A program made the position numbers and the translations under genes. The notes below the pieces were generated by a model, which had not been told where the DNA came from, did not search any database, and saw only the letters and a list, made by a program, of their open reading frames with translations. A stretch of 35,856 bases of DNA from a virus. Below, piece after piece: positions 24,989-31,863 of the stretch (within the stretch, counting starts at the first letter, position 1; each line of letters starts with the position of its first letter). The DNA lies in the IMG/VR virus record IMGVR_UViG_3300046557_000657, positions 1-35,856 of that record. One strand, given 5' to 3'.

Positions 24989-25942
24989 TCAGGCCGCCAG
25001 ATATCCAGGAAGCCAGGTCTCGGCGTAGTAGCGGACGGTGTGGTGGATGCCCTCGTCGAGGGGCACGAAGTCGGCGGCGGTCATGCCGATCTGCTGGAGC
25101 GTGGACGTGTCGGAGGTGACGACGGCGTTGGGGATCTCTCCGGGGCGCATCGGCAGGTGCTTGATCGCGACGGGCTCGCGGCCGGTGTAGTGGGTGGCTT
25201 CCTCGGCGACGAGGCGGGCGATGTCGTTGACGGTGAGGGACGTGAGCGGACCGACCTCGACGGGGCGTTCGGTGGGCCCATTGACGGCGGTGTGCTCCAG
25301 CGCGGTGACGAACGCGCGGGCGACGTCGGCGACGTACACGCAGTCGGAGATCTGGGTGCCGTCGCCGTACACCTCGATGGGCGCGCCGGTGAGGGCGCGG
25401 CACGCAAACGATGGCGCGATCTTGCGAACCTTCGAGGTGCCGTAGGGCTTCGCGATGGACTGGCCAGGCCCGTAGGCGTTGACCGGCCGGACGATCGTGA
25501 TCTGGCCGCCGTCCCGGTAGAGGTTGTACATGCGGGCCAGGTCTTCGGCCGCCGACTTGGTGATCGTGTAGCAGCCGGTGCCGATCAGCCTGAAGGCGTG
25601 GTTGCCGACGCCGGCGTAGACGACGGGCAGGTTGTACTGGGTGGCGGCCTCGAAGACGTTCAGCGAGCCGAGGATGTTCGTCTCCGCGCTCGGGCGCGGG
25701 TTGCTGATGGTCTCCTGCGTGCCGAGGACGGCGGCGAGGTGGATGATTCCCTCGCAGTGCGCGGCGGCTTCGGTGACGGCGGTGGCGTCGCGGACGTCGC
25801 CGAGGAAGAACTCCTCGCCGGGGGCGAGGTTGTGGCGGCGGTCCTGGTGGTCCATGACGAGGACCGTGTGGCCGCGCGCGATCAGTTCCTTGCGGATCCA
25901 CGAGGCGATGAAGCCACTGCCGCCGGTTACGAGTACCTTCAT
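24989..25942 (-). CDS. NAD-dependent sugar epimerase/dehydratase (extended SDR)
   Basis: This 317-residue protein has an N-terminal NAD-binding TGGSGFIAS (residues 6-14), GDVRD, IIHLAA, the YxxxK pair at Y125 and K129 (GCYTITK), and RPVNAYGPGQ. The position normally held by a catalytic Ser/Thr is in VYAGVG, which has no Ser there. It probably converts a nucleotide sugar used by the three glycosyltransferases. The ATG at 25942 follows AAGGAG and overlaps the upstream stop (ATGA); the upstream in-frame codons to 25969 are less likely. Confidence 0.9.
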   Translation of the reverse strand: MKVLVTGGSGFIASWIRKELIARGHTVLVMDHQDRRHNLAPGEEFFLGDVRDATAVTEAAAHCEGIIHLAAVLGTQETISNPRPSAETNILGSLNVFEAATQYNLPVVYAGVGNHAFRLIGTGCYTITKSAAEDLARMYNLYRDGGQITIVRPVNAYGPGQSIAKPYGTSKVRKIAPSFACRALTGAPIEVYGDGTQISDCVYVADVARAFVTALEHTAVNGPTERPVEVGPLTSLTVNDIARLVAEEATHYTGREPVAIKHLPMRPGEIPNAVVTSDTSTLQQIGMTAADFVPLDEGIHHTVRYYAETWLPGYLAA

Positions 25943-26088
25943 GCCTCTTGCTCCTTGCGGTCGGTGCACGTGCAGCCGTTGCAGTGCCGGGTCTGATGCT
26001 TGGCCTTGGCGACATCACGGGCGGCGATGATCGCGGAGTTGATGAGCAGCGTGGCGGCGATGATCGCGGTGATGACGATGGCGGTCAC
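25939..26088 (-). CDS. Small membrane protein with Cys-rich tail
   Basis: This 49-residue protein has one hydrophobic segment (residues 3-23, AIVITAIIAATLLINSAIIA), then a basic stretch and a C-terminal HCNGCTC cluster (C36, C39, C41). The GTG at 26088 overlaps the upstream stop (GTGA) and has AAGGAG before it. It could be a small membrane anchor or a regulator with a metal-binding tail. No family is recognised. Confidence 0.65.
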   Translation of the reverse strand: MTAIVITAIIAATLLINSAIIAARDVAKAKHQTRHCNGCTCTDRKEQEA

Positions 26089-26207
26089 TTCTTCTCCTTG
26101 CCGACCGGCCGCGCGTGGGGGCAGACCTTGCAGTGCTCGCACTGCGGGAGGCGGTCGGCGCAGTCGCAGCGGGGGCAGCGGCGGCCAGTGTCCTTCTTGT
26201 CGCTCAC
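26085..26207 (-). CDS. Cys-rich miniprotein (possible zinc ribbon)
   Basis: A 40-residue reading frame runs between neighbours with 4-base overlaps at both ends (GTGA). It has six cysteines: CPRCDC (C11, C14, C16) and CEHCKVC (C23, C26, C29), then H31, which is enough for one or two zinc sites, and a basic end (GKEKK). The regular overlaps and the Cys spacing support a real gene. Its function is unknown; binding of nucleic acid or protein is plausible. Confidence 0.65.
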   Translation of the reverse strand: MSDKKDTGRRCPRCDCADRLPQCEHCKVCPHARPVGKEKK

Positions 26208-26437
26208 GGCGTCCCCTTCCAGTTGGGGCCGCGCAGAGCGGGTGGGACGTCAGCCATCGGAGTGCGGAGAGCGGAGGTGTAGGCCCGAGCCCGGGACGCC
26301 TTCCAGAACGCCTCTTCGTGGGCGATCTGCTCGTCGGCCTGTTCGCAGGTGATGCCTTGGTGCTCGACGTGGCGACGGTTCTCGCATGCGGGCACCAGCG
26401 CGCCGAGCTTCCTTGCGGTCAGCTTCTCCCTGCTCAT
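26204..26437 (-). CDS. Small hypothetical protein of the sugar cassette
   Basis: This 77-residue protein (MSREKLTARKLGALVPACENRR...) has two separated cysteines (C18, C31) and a helical middle (EQADEQIAHEEAFWKASRARAY). The ATG follows GGAG. It overlaps the upstream stop (ATGA) and the downstream start (GTGA). No family is recognised. Confidence 0.6.
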   Translation of the reverse strand: MSREKLTARKLGALVPACENRRHVEHQGITCEQADEQIAHEEAFWKASRARAYTSALRTPMADVPPALRGPNWKGTP

Positions 26438-26544
26438 CGCAAACTCCAGGCTGCGGTCGGGTAGTCGTAGGCGTGGACCGGCGCATGCGGGGCGAGCATG
26501 ACGAACGCGAACAGGCAGCCCAGCGCCTGACAGATGACGGTCAC
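26434..26544 (-). CDS. Very small hydrophobic peptide gene
   Basis: A 36-residue frame (MTVICQALGCLFAFVMLAPH...) starts at a GTG inside the upstream stop (GTGA) and ends in the next ATG (ATGA). The first 20 residues are hydrophobic with two Cys, like a signal peptide or single membrane segment ending APVHA. It is supported mainly by the exact overlaps at both ends. Confidence 0.5.
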   Translation of the reverse strand: MTVICQALGCLFAFVMLAPHAPVHAYDYPTAAWSLR

Positions 26545-26660
26545 AACTCGCCCCCGGCTTCCGTCTCGACGTCGTCGAGCCCGTAGTTGCCGAACGGGAC
26601 GTCGCGGATCGCGGCCTCAACCTGCTGAAGCGGGGAGGCGGCGGCAATGCCTTCAGCCAT
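26541..26660 (-). CDS. First gene of the leftward cassette, 39-residue acidic peptide
   Basis: This 39-residue acidic peptide (MAEGIAAASPLQQVEAAIRD...) ends GLDDVETEAGGEL. AGGAG lies 7 bases before the ATG. It directly follows the structured leader and could serve as a leader peptide coupling ribosome entry to the rest of the operon. No homologous family is recognised. Confidence 0.6.
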   Translation of the reverse strand: MAEGIAAASPLQQVEAAIRDVPFGNYGLDDVETEAGGEL

Positions 26661-26673
26661 GGCGTGCTCCTGC

Positions 26674-26749
26674 GTGCGGGTTTGTGCGGGTGGGGTGCGG
26701 GTCTGAGCCGCGGCGGACGCGCGACCCGCACGGTGCACGCGTCCGCCGC
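26674..26749 (-). other. Structured leader of the leftward sugar cassette
   Basis: On the plus strand, arms GCGGCGGACGCG (26710-26721) and CGCGTCCGCCGC (26738-26749) make a perfect 12-bp stem with a 16-base loop. The loop contains ACCCGCAC (26724-26731). GTGCGGGT, its exact complement, is repeated three times in one direction at 26674, 26684 and 26695 (periods 10 and 11). In the leftward RNA the loop therefore reads GTGCGGGT and the ACCCGCAC repeats lie just before the AGGAG of the first gene. Either an RNA pseudoknot controlling translation or a DNA site for a protein is possible. Confidence 0.55.
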
Positions 26750-26781
26750 TTTCCCCTGAGCAAGGGATGAACGAACTGTAG

Positions 26782-26828
26782 CCTACGATTCGTAGGTTCA
26801 TGCGGTACTACAGGCTACGATTCCAAGG
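26782..26828. promoter_or_regulatory. Divergent regulatory region with palindromic operators
   Basis: A perfect 15-bp palindrome CCTACGATTCGTAGG (7-base arms around one T) at 26782-26796 is followed by a second copy GCTACGATTCCAAGG (26814-26828, 12/15). It lies between the leftward sugar cassette and the rightward peptidase/lysis genes, so one bound protein could control both. Promoter elements are not clear; TACGAT at 26817-26822 could be a rightward -10 box and TAGGCT (opposite strand, 26779-26784) a leftward one. The same operator occurs before the portal gene. Confidence 0.6.
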
Positions 26829-26852
26829 GAAGCTAGCTGTGGGAGGACCCGC

Positions 26853-27653
26853 ATGACCACGCCACATCCACTCGGCCGCAGAGTCGAACACGACCCCCGC
26901 AGCCTCGCCTTCGCCCACGGCGTCCTGCCCAAGACGGCGATCAAGTCCGTTGACTGGGCACGCCGCGCCCCGATCTTCGACCAGCAGTCACTCGGCTCAT
27001 GCACCGGCAACGCCGCGGCCGGCCTCGTCGCCACCGACTTCCGCGACCGCACCGGCCTCACCTCGGTCGCGATCGACGGTGAAGTGCTGCCGGTCGACGA
27101 GGACTTCGCCGTCAAGGTCTACTCACTGGCCACGCAGCTCGACGAGTTCGACGGCGCCTACCCGCCCGACGACACCGGCAGCTCCGGACTCGGCGCAGCG
27201 AAGGCGCTGAAGAAGCTCGGGCTGGCCACCAGCTACACGCACGCCTTCTCCTTGACCGCGCTCAAGTCGGCACTCCAGGACGGCCCGGTCATGGTCGGCA
27301 CCGTGTGGCTGAACAGCATGTTCACCCCCACCACGGTCGGCACCCTCACCGTCGACCGGGACTCCGACGTGGCAGGCGGCCACGAGTACGTCATCTCCGC
27401 CTACGACGCCGCCGCAGGCCAGTTCCGCATCGACAACTCGTGGGGCGAGAGCTGGGGCGTGCGCGGCTCCGCATGGATCGAAGCCGCTGACCTGCAGTGG
27501 CTGCTGGCCCAGCAGGGCGACGTCACCGTTCCGGTCTGGGCCGCGGTGCCCACCCCTCCTCCGGCGCCCACTCCTGCTCCGGATCCTCGACTGGTTCAGG
27601 TCGTGGGTCTGATGACGGCGTGGGCGCACGACAACCACGTGACGGGAGCCTGA
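26853..27653 (+). CDS. Papain-like (C1 family) cysteine peptidase
   Basis: This 266-residue protein carries the full papain catalytic set: Q44 and C50 in [15 protein letters not shown]177 in [11 protein letters not shown], and N195 in NSWGESWG. The C-terminus has a proline-rich linker ([13 protein letters not shown]) and a short helix. No signal peptide is seen. It is the first gene of the lysis region, with GGGAGGA before the ATG. It might cleave peptide bridges in the wall, process phage proteins or act on host proteins; sequence alone does not decide. Confidence 0.85.
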   Translation: MTTPHPLGRRVEHDPRSLAFAHGVLPKTAIKSVDWARRAPIFDQQSLGSCTGNAAAGLVATDFRDRTGLTSVAIDGEVLPVDEDFAVKVYSLATQLDEFDGAYPPDDTGSSGLGAAKALKKLGLATSYTHAFSLTALKSALQDGPVMVGTVWLNSMFTPTTVGTLTVDRDSDVAGGHEYVISAYDAAAGQFRIDNSWGESWGVRGSAWIEAADLQWLLAQQGDVTVPVWAAVPTPPPAPTPAPDPRLVQVVGLMTAWAHDNHVTGA

Positions 27654-27655
27654 CC

Positions 27656-28501
27656 ATGGCGGAGCTGTGGATGCCGGGCGCAACCCGGCTGGACATAGGC
27701 GATCACGCCGCAACCGACGGCGGCCCGGCCAAGGCGATCGCCCACATCACCTGGGACAAGAACGCGACTGCGGCCAAGCCGGTCGACCTGGTGCCCTACG
27801 AAGACCTCCGCTCCTACTTCTCCGGCAGCGGCAAGAGTGTCGCCCCCCACATCCTGTGGGACCCCTTCACCGGGCGCGTCACCCAGTTCGTCCCCGCGAC
27901 GTCCCGCTCGAAGTCCCTCGCGGACGGCGCCGGTGGGACCCGTACCAACCGGGCCGGTTCCGTGGTGATCCAGGTGGAAGCGCTCTTCTTCCCCTACTGC
28001 CGGGTCGGCACCGCGGTCTACCCGACACTGAAGTCCACGCCCTGCAAGGGCTGGGCCGACCTCCAGAACTGGGTGCACTCCTGGGGCGTACCGAACGCCT
28101 GGCCCATGGGCAAGCCGATCGACTTCACATCCCACCGCAGCGAGACCGTGTGGGAGAAGGAGGCGGGCTGGTACGCGCACGCCCAGGTCCCCGAGAACAC
28201 CCACCAGGACCCCGGCTCCTGGCCGGACTTCGTGAGCCCACCCGCACCGGCCAAGCCGAAGTACGAGCCGTTCCCTGGTGCGGCCTGGTTCGTGACGGGC
28301 CGTCGCTCGCCGATCGTCGCCGCGATGCACGACCGGCTCGTCGCCGTCGGCTGCAACCACTATCAGTCCTCGAAGAACAAGGACGTCATCGGCTCCGGCG
28401 ACAAGGCGTCCTACGAGGCCTGGCAAAGGAAGTGCGGCTACCAGGGTGACTGGCCTCCGGGCAAGACCACCTGGGATCTGCTCAAGGTCCCCAACGTCTG
28501 A
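27656..28501 (+). CDS. Endolysin, N-acetylmuramoyl-L-alanine amidase type
   Basis: This 281-residue protein has an N-terminal amidase of the Amidase_2/PGRP type: AHITWD (H30), APHILWDP with GRVTQFVP, and the closing motif HAQVPENTHQDPG (H175, H183, D185), all usual for a zinc amidase. A Pro-rich linker leads to a C-terminal cell-wall-binding-like domain (about 210-281, WFVTGRRSPIVAAMHDRLVA), typical of Streptomyces phage endolysins. It cuts peptidoglycan at the end of infection. It starts 2 bases after the peptidase stop. Confidence 0.9.
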   Translation: MAELWMPGATRLDIGDHAATDGGPAKAIAHITWDKNATAAKPVDLVPYEDLRSYFSGSGKSVAPHILWDPFTGRVTQFVPATSRSKSLADGAGGTRTNRAGSVVIQVEALFFPYCRVGTAVYPTLKSTPCKGWADLQNWVHSWGVPNAWPMGKPIDFTSHRSETVWEKEAGWYAHAQVPENTHQDPGSWPDFVSPPAPAKPKYEPFPGAAWFVTGRRSPIVAAMHDRLVAVGCNHYQSSKNKDVIGSGDKASYEAWQRKCGYQGDWPPGKTTWDLLKVPNV

Positions 28502-28518
28502 CCTCCAAGGAGATCTCC

Positions 28519-28827
28519 ATGTCCGTCGACCTCGACCGCGCCTACTGGCTCGGTCTCCTCGTCTCCGTCGTCCTGCCCGTCCTCGTCGGGCTGGTCACGA
28601 CCAGAGTCACGCACGCCGGCCTCAAGGCCGTACTGCTCCTGGCGCTGTCCGCGGTGACCGGGTTCGTCACCGAGTACGCCGGCCCGCACGACGCCGGGTA
28701 CAGCGTCGGCACCGCCGCGGTCCTGTCCCTCGTCGCCTTCGCCGCCGGTGTCCTCGCCCACTTCGGATTCTGGAAGCCCGTCGGCGTCAGCGGTAAGGCG
28801 CAGGACAGCTTCGTCAAGGCGGCCTGA
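28519..28827 (+). CDS. Holin-like membrane protein
   Basis: This 102-residue protein has three predicted membrane segments (about residues 9-27, 35-52, 62-84) and a short basic tail. Its size and its place directly after the endolysin fit a holin that opens the membrane for lysis. AAGGAG precedes the ATG. The stop is followed at once by the next gene's GTG. Confidence 0.78.
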   Translation: MSVDLDRAYWLGLLVSVVLPVLVGLVTTRVTHAGLKAVLLLALSAVTGFVTEYAGPHDAGYSVGTAAVLSLVAFAAGVLAHFGFWKPVGVSGKAQDSFVKAA

Positions 28828-29250
28828 GTGCGGGCGGCGGTCCGCAGGCTGGGCAGGCTGCTCGGCCGCCGCGGCGCGATCCTTGCCAGCTACGGCACCA
28901 TGTGGGCGCTGTACGGATACGGGCAACTCATCTCCCCGCAGCCCGACCAGCGCGGCCTCACCCTCGCCACCCAGATGCTGCCGCTGCACGTGTGGGGCTG
29001 GCTGTGGATCGCCACCGGCCTCATCGCCATCGCCTCCTCCTGGATGCCGCAGGGCGTGGACTGGCCCGGGTTCCTGGCCCTGCCTCTGATCGTCCTGCCT
29101 TGGATGCTGTCGTACCTGACGTCATGGCTGCAGGGGGACTTCCCGCGGGGCTGGGTCGCTGCCGCGGTGTGGGCTGTGGTCGCTGTACCGGTGATCGTCG
29201 TTGCCGGATGGCGCGAGCCCCTCCGGCCCAAGAGAGTTGAGAGCAACTGA
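28828..29250 (+). CDS. Four-segment membrane protein of the lysis region
   Basis: This 140-residue protein has a basic N-terminus (RRLGRLLGRRG), about four membrane segments (17-35, 53-70, 80-97, 108-127) and a basic end. It is immediately adjacent to the holin-like gene (GTG right after its stop) and overlaps the next gene (TGATG). It could be a second holin, an antiholin or a superinfection factor. Confidence 0.65.
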   Translation: MRAAVRRLGRLLGRRGAILASYGTMWALYGYGQLISPQPDQRGLTLATQMLPLHVWGWLWIATGLIAIASSWMPQGVDWPGFLALPLIVLPWMLSYLTSWLQGDFPRGWVAAAVWAVVAVPVIVVAGWREPLRPKRVESN

Positions 29251-29603
29251 TGGGCGTGGACACCTGGGTACAGGCGGGCATGGCGGTCGTCGCAGCGGCA
29301 GGCGGGGTCGTCTCCGCCAGGTCGGCCCGGCGGACGAAGCGTCAGGAACGCCGCGACGACTTCACCGAGATCAAGACCGCGCTCAACGAACGGATCGACG
29401 ACCTCAAGGAAGACATCGTCGGCCAGCAGGCCCAGATCACAGGCCAGCAGGATCAGATCACCGGCCAGGGTGCCGCGATCTCCTGGCTGGTCGTCGACCG
29501 CCGCAGCCTCGTCAGCACGATCCGCAACGGTGGTCTGAAGCCGCCGTCGCCGCGGCCCATTCCCGACCGGGCCCGCCCCTACCTCGATCACATTGAGCTC
29601 TGA
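29250..29603 (+). CDS. DUF2746-like membrane/coiled-coil protein (putative holin partner)
   Basis: This 117-residue protein has one N-terminal membrane segment (about residues 8-24), a basic stretch (ARRTKRQERR), then a coiled coil with repeated GQQ.QITGQ units and a proline-rich end. The layout matches DUF2746-type actinophage proteins often found next to holins. It overlaps the previous gene. A spanin-like or holin-partner role is inference. Confidence 0.7.
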   Translation: MGVDTWVQAGMAVVAAAGGVVSARSARRTKRQERRDDFTEIKTALNERIDDLKEDIVGQQAQITGQQDQITGQGAAISWLVVDRRSLVSTIRNGGLKPPSPRPIPDRARPYLDHIEL

Positions 29604-29617
29604 GAACTGGAGATCGC

Positions 29618-30064
29618 ATGGCCGACATCGTCTTCAACATCGCACTCGGCAAGGTCAAGTATTTTGCCGAGCTGCCCGCCACCAACGACGCCCTGATCCT
29701 GGTGCCGTTGGAAAGCAGCGGGCTCGTCGCCGACTCCACCATGCGTGACTACGACGACCTGTCGTCACTGCTGGCCGGCGCCTCCAACGAACAGACCACC
29801 GTCGGCCGCAAGACTCTCGCGTCGGTATCCGTGACGGTCAACGACACCAACGACCGCGTCGACATCGACGCCGCCGACGTGACGTGGACGGCACCCACCG
29901 GGAACGCGATCGGCGCGGTCCTGATCTGCTACGACCCCGACACCACCGGCGGAACCGACGCCGACCTGATCCCGCTCACCAAGCACGGGATCACCTGGAC
30001 CCCCGACGGCAACAACTTCACCCTCAGCATCGCCGACTTCTTCCGGGCCAGCTCCGCCGCCTAG
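29618..30064 (+). CDS. Small beta-rich virion-type protein
   Basis: This 148-residue protein begins ADIVFNIALGKVKYFAELP and continues with LILVPLESSGL and TWTAPTGNAIGAVLICYDPDT, a pattern common in actinophage genes beside tail or capsid accessory proteins. It has GGAGA before the ATG and no membrane segment. It probably belongs to the virion together with the next two genes. The exact role is unknown. Confidence 0.6.
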   Translation: MADIVFNIALGKVKYFAELPATNDALILVPLESSGLVADSTMRDYDDLSSLLAGASNEQTTVGRKTLASVSVTVNDTNDRVDIDAADVTWTAPTGNAIGAVLICYDPDTTGGTDADLIPLTKHGITWTPDGNNFTLSIADFFRASSAA

Positions 30065-30092
30065 CAGCGAGCAGCCCAGCCGGGAGGATGTC

Positions 30093-31280
30093 ATGACCAG
30101 CTTCAGCGACGACTTCAACCGAGCCGACTCCACGTCGTTGGGGGCCGGTTGGGTCGAGGTGTCCGGAGACTGGTCGATCATCTCCAGCCGGCTCAGCTCC
30201 GGCAACGCGGGCGGCACGGTCATCCTGCGCGCGGCTGGTGCGATGGCTTCGAACGATCACAGCGTTCAGGTCACGATCACTGCCACCGCAGCCGTCAGCC
30301 ACGGCATCTGGGCTCGCGGCAACTCGAACATTTCGCAAGGCTATTTGTGGCGCAACGACGGCGCGAGCTGGAACTTGTTCAGCGTCGTCGGCGGTAGCTT
30401 CACCTCCATCGGCAGCTTCGCAGGCGCAGCAGTCGCGGGCGACGTGGCGAAACTCGAAGCCGTCGGCTCGGCAATCAAGGGCTACGTCAACGGCACCGTC
30501 CGCGTCTCGGTCACAGACACCGCCGTCACCACCGGCACGTCCGTCGGCCTCCGCGCCGAGTCGACCAACTCGCTCCGCTTTGACGACTTCGTCGCGGCGG
30601 ACGTTACCGCGGGCGCTACCCTCGGCATCTCCAGCAGCACCGAGACCGCGCAGCCGCTCACGGGGACGAAGGCGGCCACGCTCACCCCCGCCACGGAAAC
30701 CAGCACCGCGCAGACCCTCGCAGGCGCCAAGACCGCAGCACTCTCCCTGGCTACCGAGCAGGGCACAGCACAGGCGCTCACCAGCGCCAAGACGGCGACA
30801 CTCACCCCGGCCAATGGAGCCGACGCAGCGCAGGTCCTGTCCGGGGCGAAGGCTGCCGACGTCGGGACCGCGGGCGCGACCGAATCGGCTCAGCCGCTCA
30901 CCGGGGCCAAGGCTGCCACCCTCACACCGGCCGTCGCGCAGGACACAGCCCAAGCCCTCAGCGGAGTAAAGGCTGGCACGCTCGGTACTGCCGGGGCCGT
31001 CGAAGAAGCCCAGCCGCTCACGGCGGCCACCCCCTCCACGACGCTCACCCCCGCCAGCAGCGTTGAGACTGCGCAGCCGCTGGCAGGCTTCAAGACCGCC
31101 ACGCTACGGCCGGCGCTGGAGGTTGGCACGGCGCGCCCGCTCGGCGCGCAGTCCACCACCGCGCCCAGCCCGGAGCGCACCTGCACGATCCCCGCTGAGC
31201 GTCGGCGACTTGAGGTGACCGCCGGCAATCGGCGGCTGGCCGTGGCCGCCGAGCATCGCACCCTGACAGTCCGGAGGTAG
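30093..31280 (+). CDS. Virion-type protein: beta-sandwich domain plus 20-residue tandem repeats
   Basis: This 395-residue protein has an N-terminal domain (residues 1-175; DDFNRADSTSLGAGW, LRFDDFVAADV) of the LamG/concanavalin A-like type, often carbohydrate-binding. It is followed by about nine repeats of 20 residues (181-361; core TAQPLTGAKAATLTPA) and a basic tail with alternating R/E/L strands (ERRRLEVTAGNRRLAV). It may be a surface or fibre protein that binds cell-wall sugar. GGGAGG precedes the ATG. Confidence 0.7.
   Translation: MTSFSDDFNRADSTSLGAGWVEVSGDWSIISSRLSSGNAGGTVILRAAGAMASNDHSVQVTITATAAVSHGIWARGNSNISQGYLWRNDGASWNLFSVVGGSFTSIGSFAGAAVAGDVAKLEAVGSAIKGYVNGTVRVSVTDTAVTTGTSVGLRAESTNSLRFDDFVAADVTAGATLGISSSTETAQPLTGTKAATLTPATETSTAQTLAGAKTAALSLATEQGTAQALTSAKTATLTPANGADAAQVLSGAKAADVGTAGATESAQPLTGAKAATLTPAVAQDTAQALSGVKAGTLGTAGAVEEAQPLTAATPSTTLTPASSVETAQPLAGFKTATLRPALEVGTARPLGAQSTTAPSPERTCTIPAERRRLEVTAGNRRLAVAAEHRTLTVRR
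30633..31175 (+). repeat. 60-bp tandem repeats within the coding sequence
   Basis: About nine in-frame units encode the TAQPLTGAKAATLTPA-type repeat. The period is exactly 20 residues from residue 181 to 300, then one unit of 21, then 20 again. The units are diverged in DNA, so the array is old or diversifying rather than a recent duplication. Confidence 0.8.
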
Positions 31281-31285
31281 GCCCC

Positions 31286-31564
31286 GTGCCCAGCAACTAC
31301 GTCAAGGACCCATCGGCGCTGCTGGATTACAGCTGGGACTGGTCGGAATGGCTAGCCGAGGTCGGCGCCACCATCAGCTCGGCGACGGTCATCGTCCCTG
31401 ACGGGCTGACGGCCGACGGCGCGCCCACGGTTGGCGACACCGTCGTCACCCAGCGAGTCTCCGGCGGGACCGCCGACGCCGTCTACGTGATGGTCTGCCA
31501 GATCACCACCGACGGGGGACTGATCGACGAACGGTCGATCTACCTCACCATCCGCAACCAGTGA
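31286..31564 (+). CDS. Fibre-tail adaptor-like protein
   Basis: This 92-residue protein has the short pattern VKDPSALLDYSWDWSEWLAE followed by ATISSATVIVP and a final strand (DERSIYLTIRNQ), an immunoglobulin-like layout found in small phage proteins that link fibre to tail. The GTG start is 5 bases after the previous stop. It may attach the repeat protein upstream to the virion. Confidence 0.65.
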   Translation: MPSNYVKDPSALLDYSWDWSEWLAEVGATISSATVIVPDGLTADGAPTVGDTVVTQRVSGGTADAVYVMVCQITTDGGLIDERSIYLTIRNQ

Positions 31565-31575
31565 GGAGAAGCCCG

Positions 31576-31659
31576 ATGGACCAACCCCCGCCGCCGTTCT
31601 GGTTGTCGCCGCGCCCGTTCCTCGAACCCGACTGGCCACCCGACGACGAGACCGAGTAG
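31576..31659 (+). CDS. 27-residue proline-rich peptide
   Basis: The frame MDQPPPPFWLSPRPFLEP... ends acidic (DDETE). GAGGAG precedes the ATG at a good distance, and it is the last frame before the strong terminator. It is probably a real small gene of unknown role; composition alone would not prove it. Confidence 0.45.
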   Translation: MDQPPPPFWLSPRPFLEPDWPPDDETE

Positions 31660-31662
31660 CAG

Positions 31663-31690
31663 CGCCCCCGCAGCTTCGGCTGCGGGGGCG
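31663..31690 (+). terminator. Strong terminator with UUCG tetraloop
   Basis: A perfect 12-bp GC-rich stem (31663-31674 with 31679-31690) closed by C(TTCG)G, an exceptionally stable tetraloop, sits 3 bases after the last late gene. A T-rich but short tail follows (TTCTGCTGT). It should stop late transcription before the recombinase and is symmetric enough to act from the other side. Confidence 0.85.
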
Positions 31691-31717
31691 TTCTGCTGTG
31701 TCCGGCCCCGGGAGGGC

Positions 31718-31851
31718 TGTTCATCAATCGCTCGAAACGTGAACCTGAACGGGAGATCCGTCCAACTCCCCAAGTTCGAGAACCGATTGTTCATCAACCC
31801 GTTCATCTATCTGCTAGTGTTCAGATAGGGAACCGTTACGTTTGATGAACA
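31718..31851. promoter_or_regulatory. Repeat array upstream of the serine recombinase
   Basis: TGTTCATCAA occurs at 31718 and 31788, exactly 70 bases apart, and inverted as TTGATGAACA at 31842-31851. A nested dyad lies between the last two: CTATCTG (31807-31813) and CAGATAG (31822-31828), 8-base spacer. TAGTGT at 31815 may be a -10 box. The array ends just before the ribosome site of the recombinase. It could be the crossover/accessory sites of the enzyme, an attachment site, or an operator. Confidence 0.55.
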
Positions 31852-31863
31852 AGGAGGGGTTGA

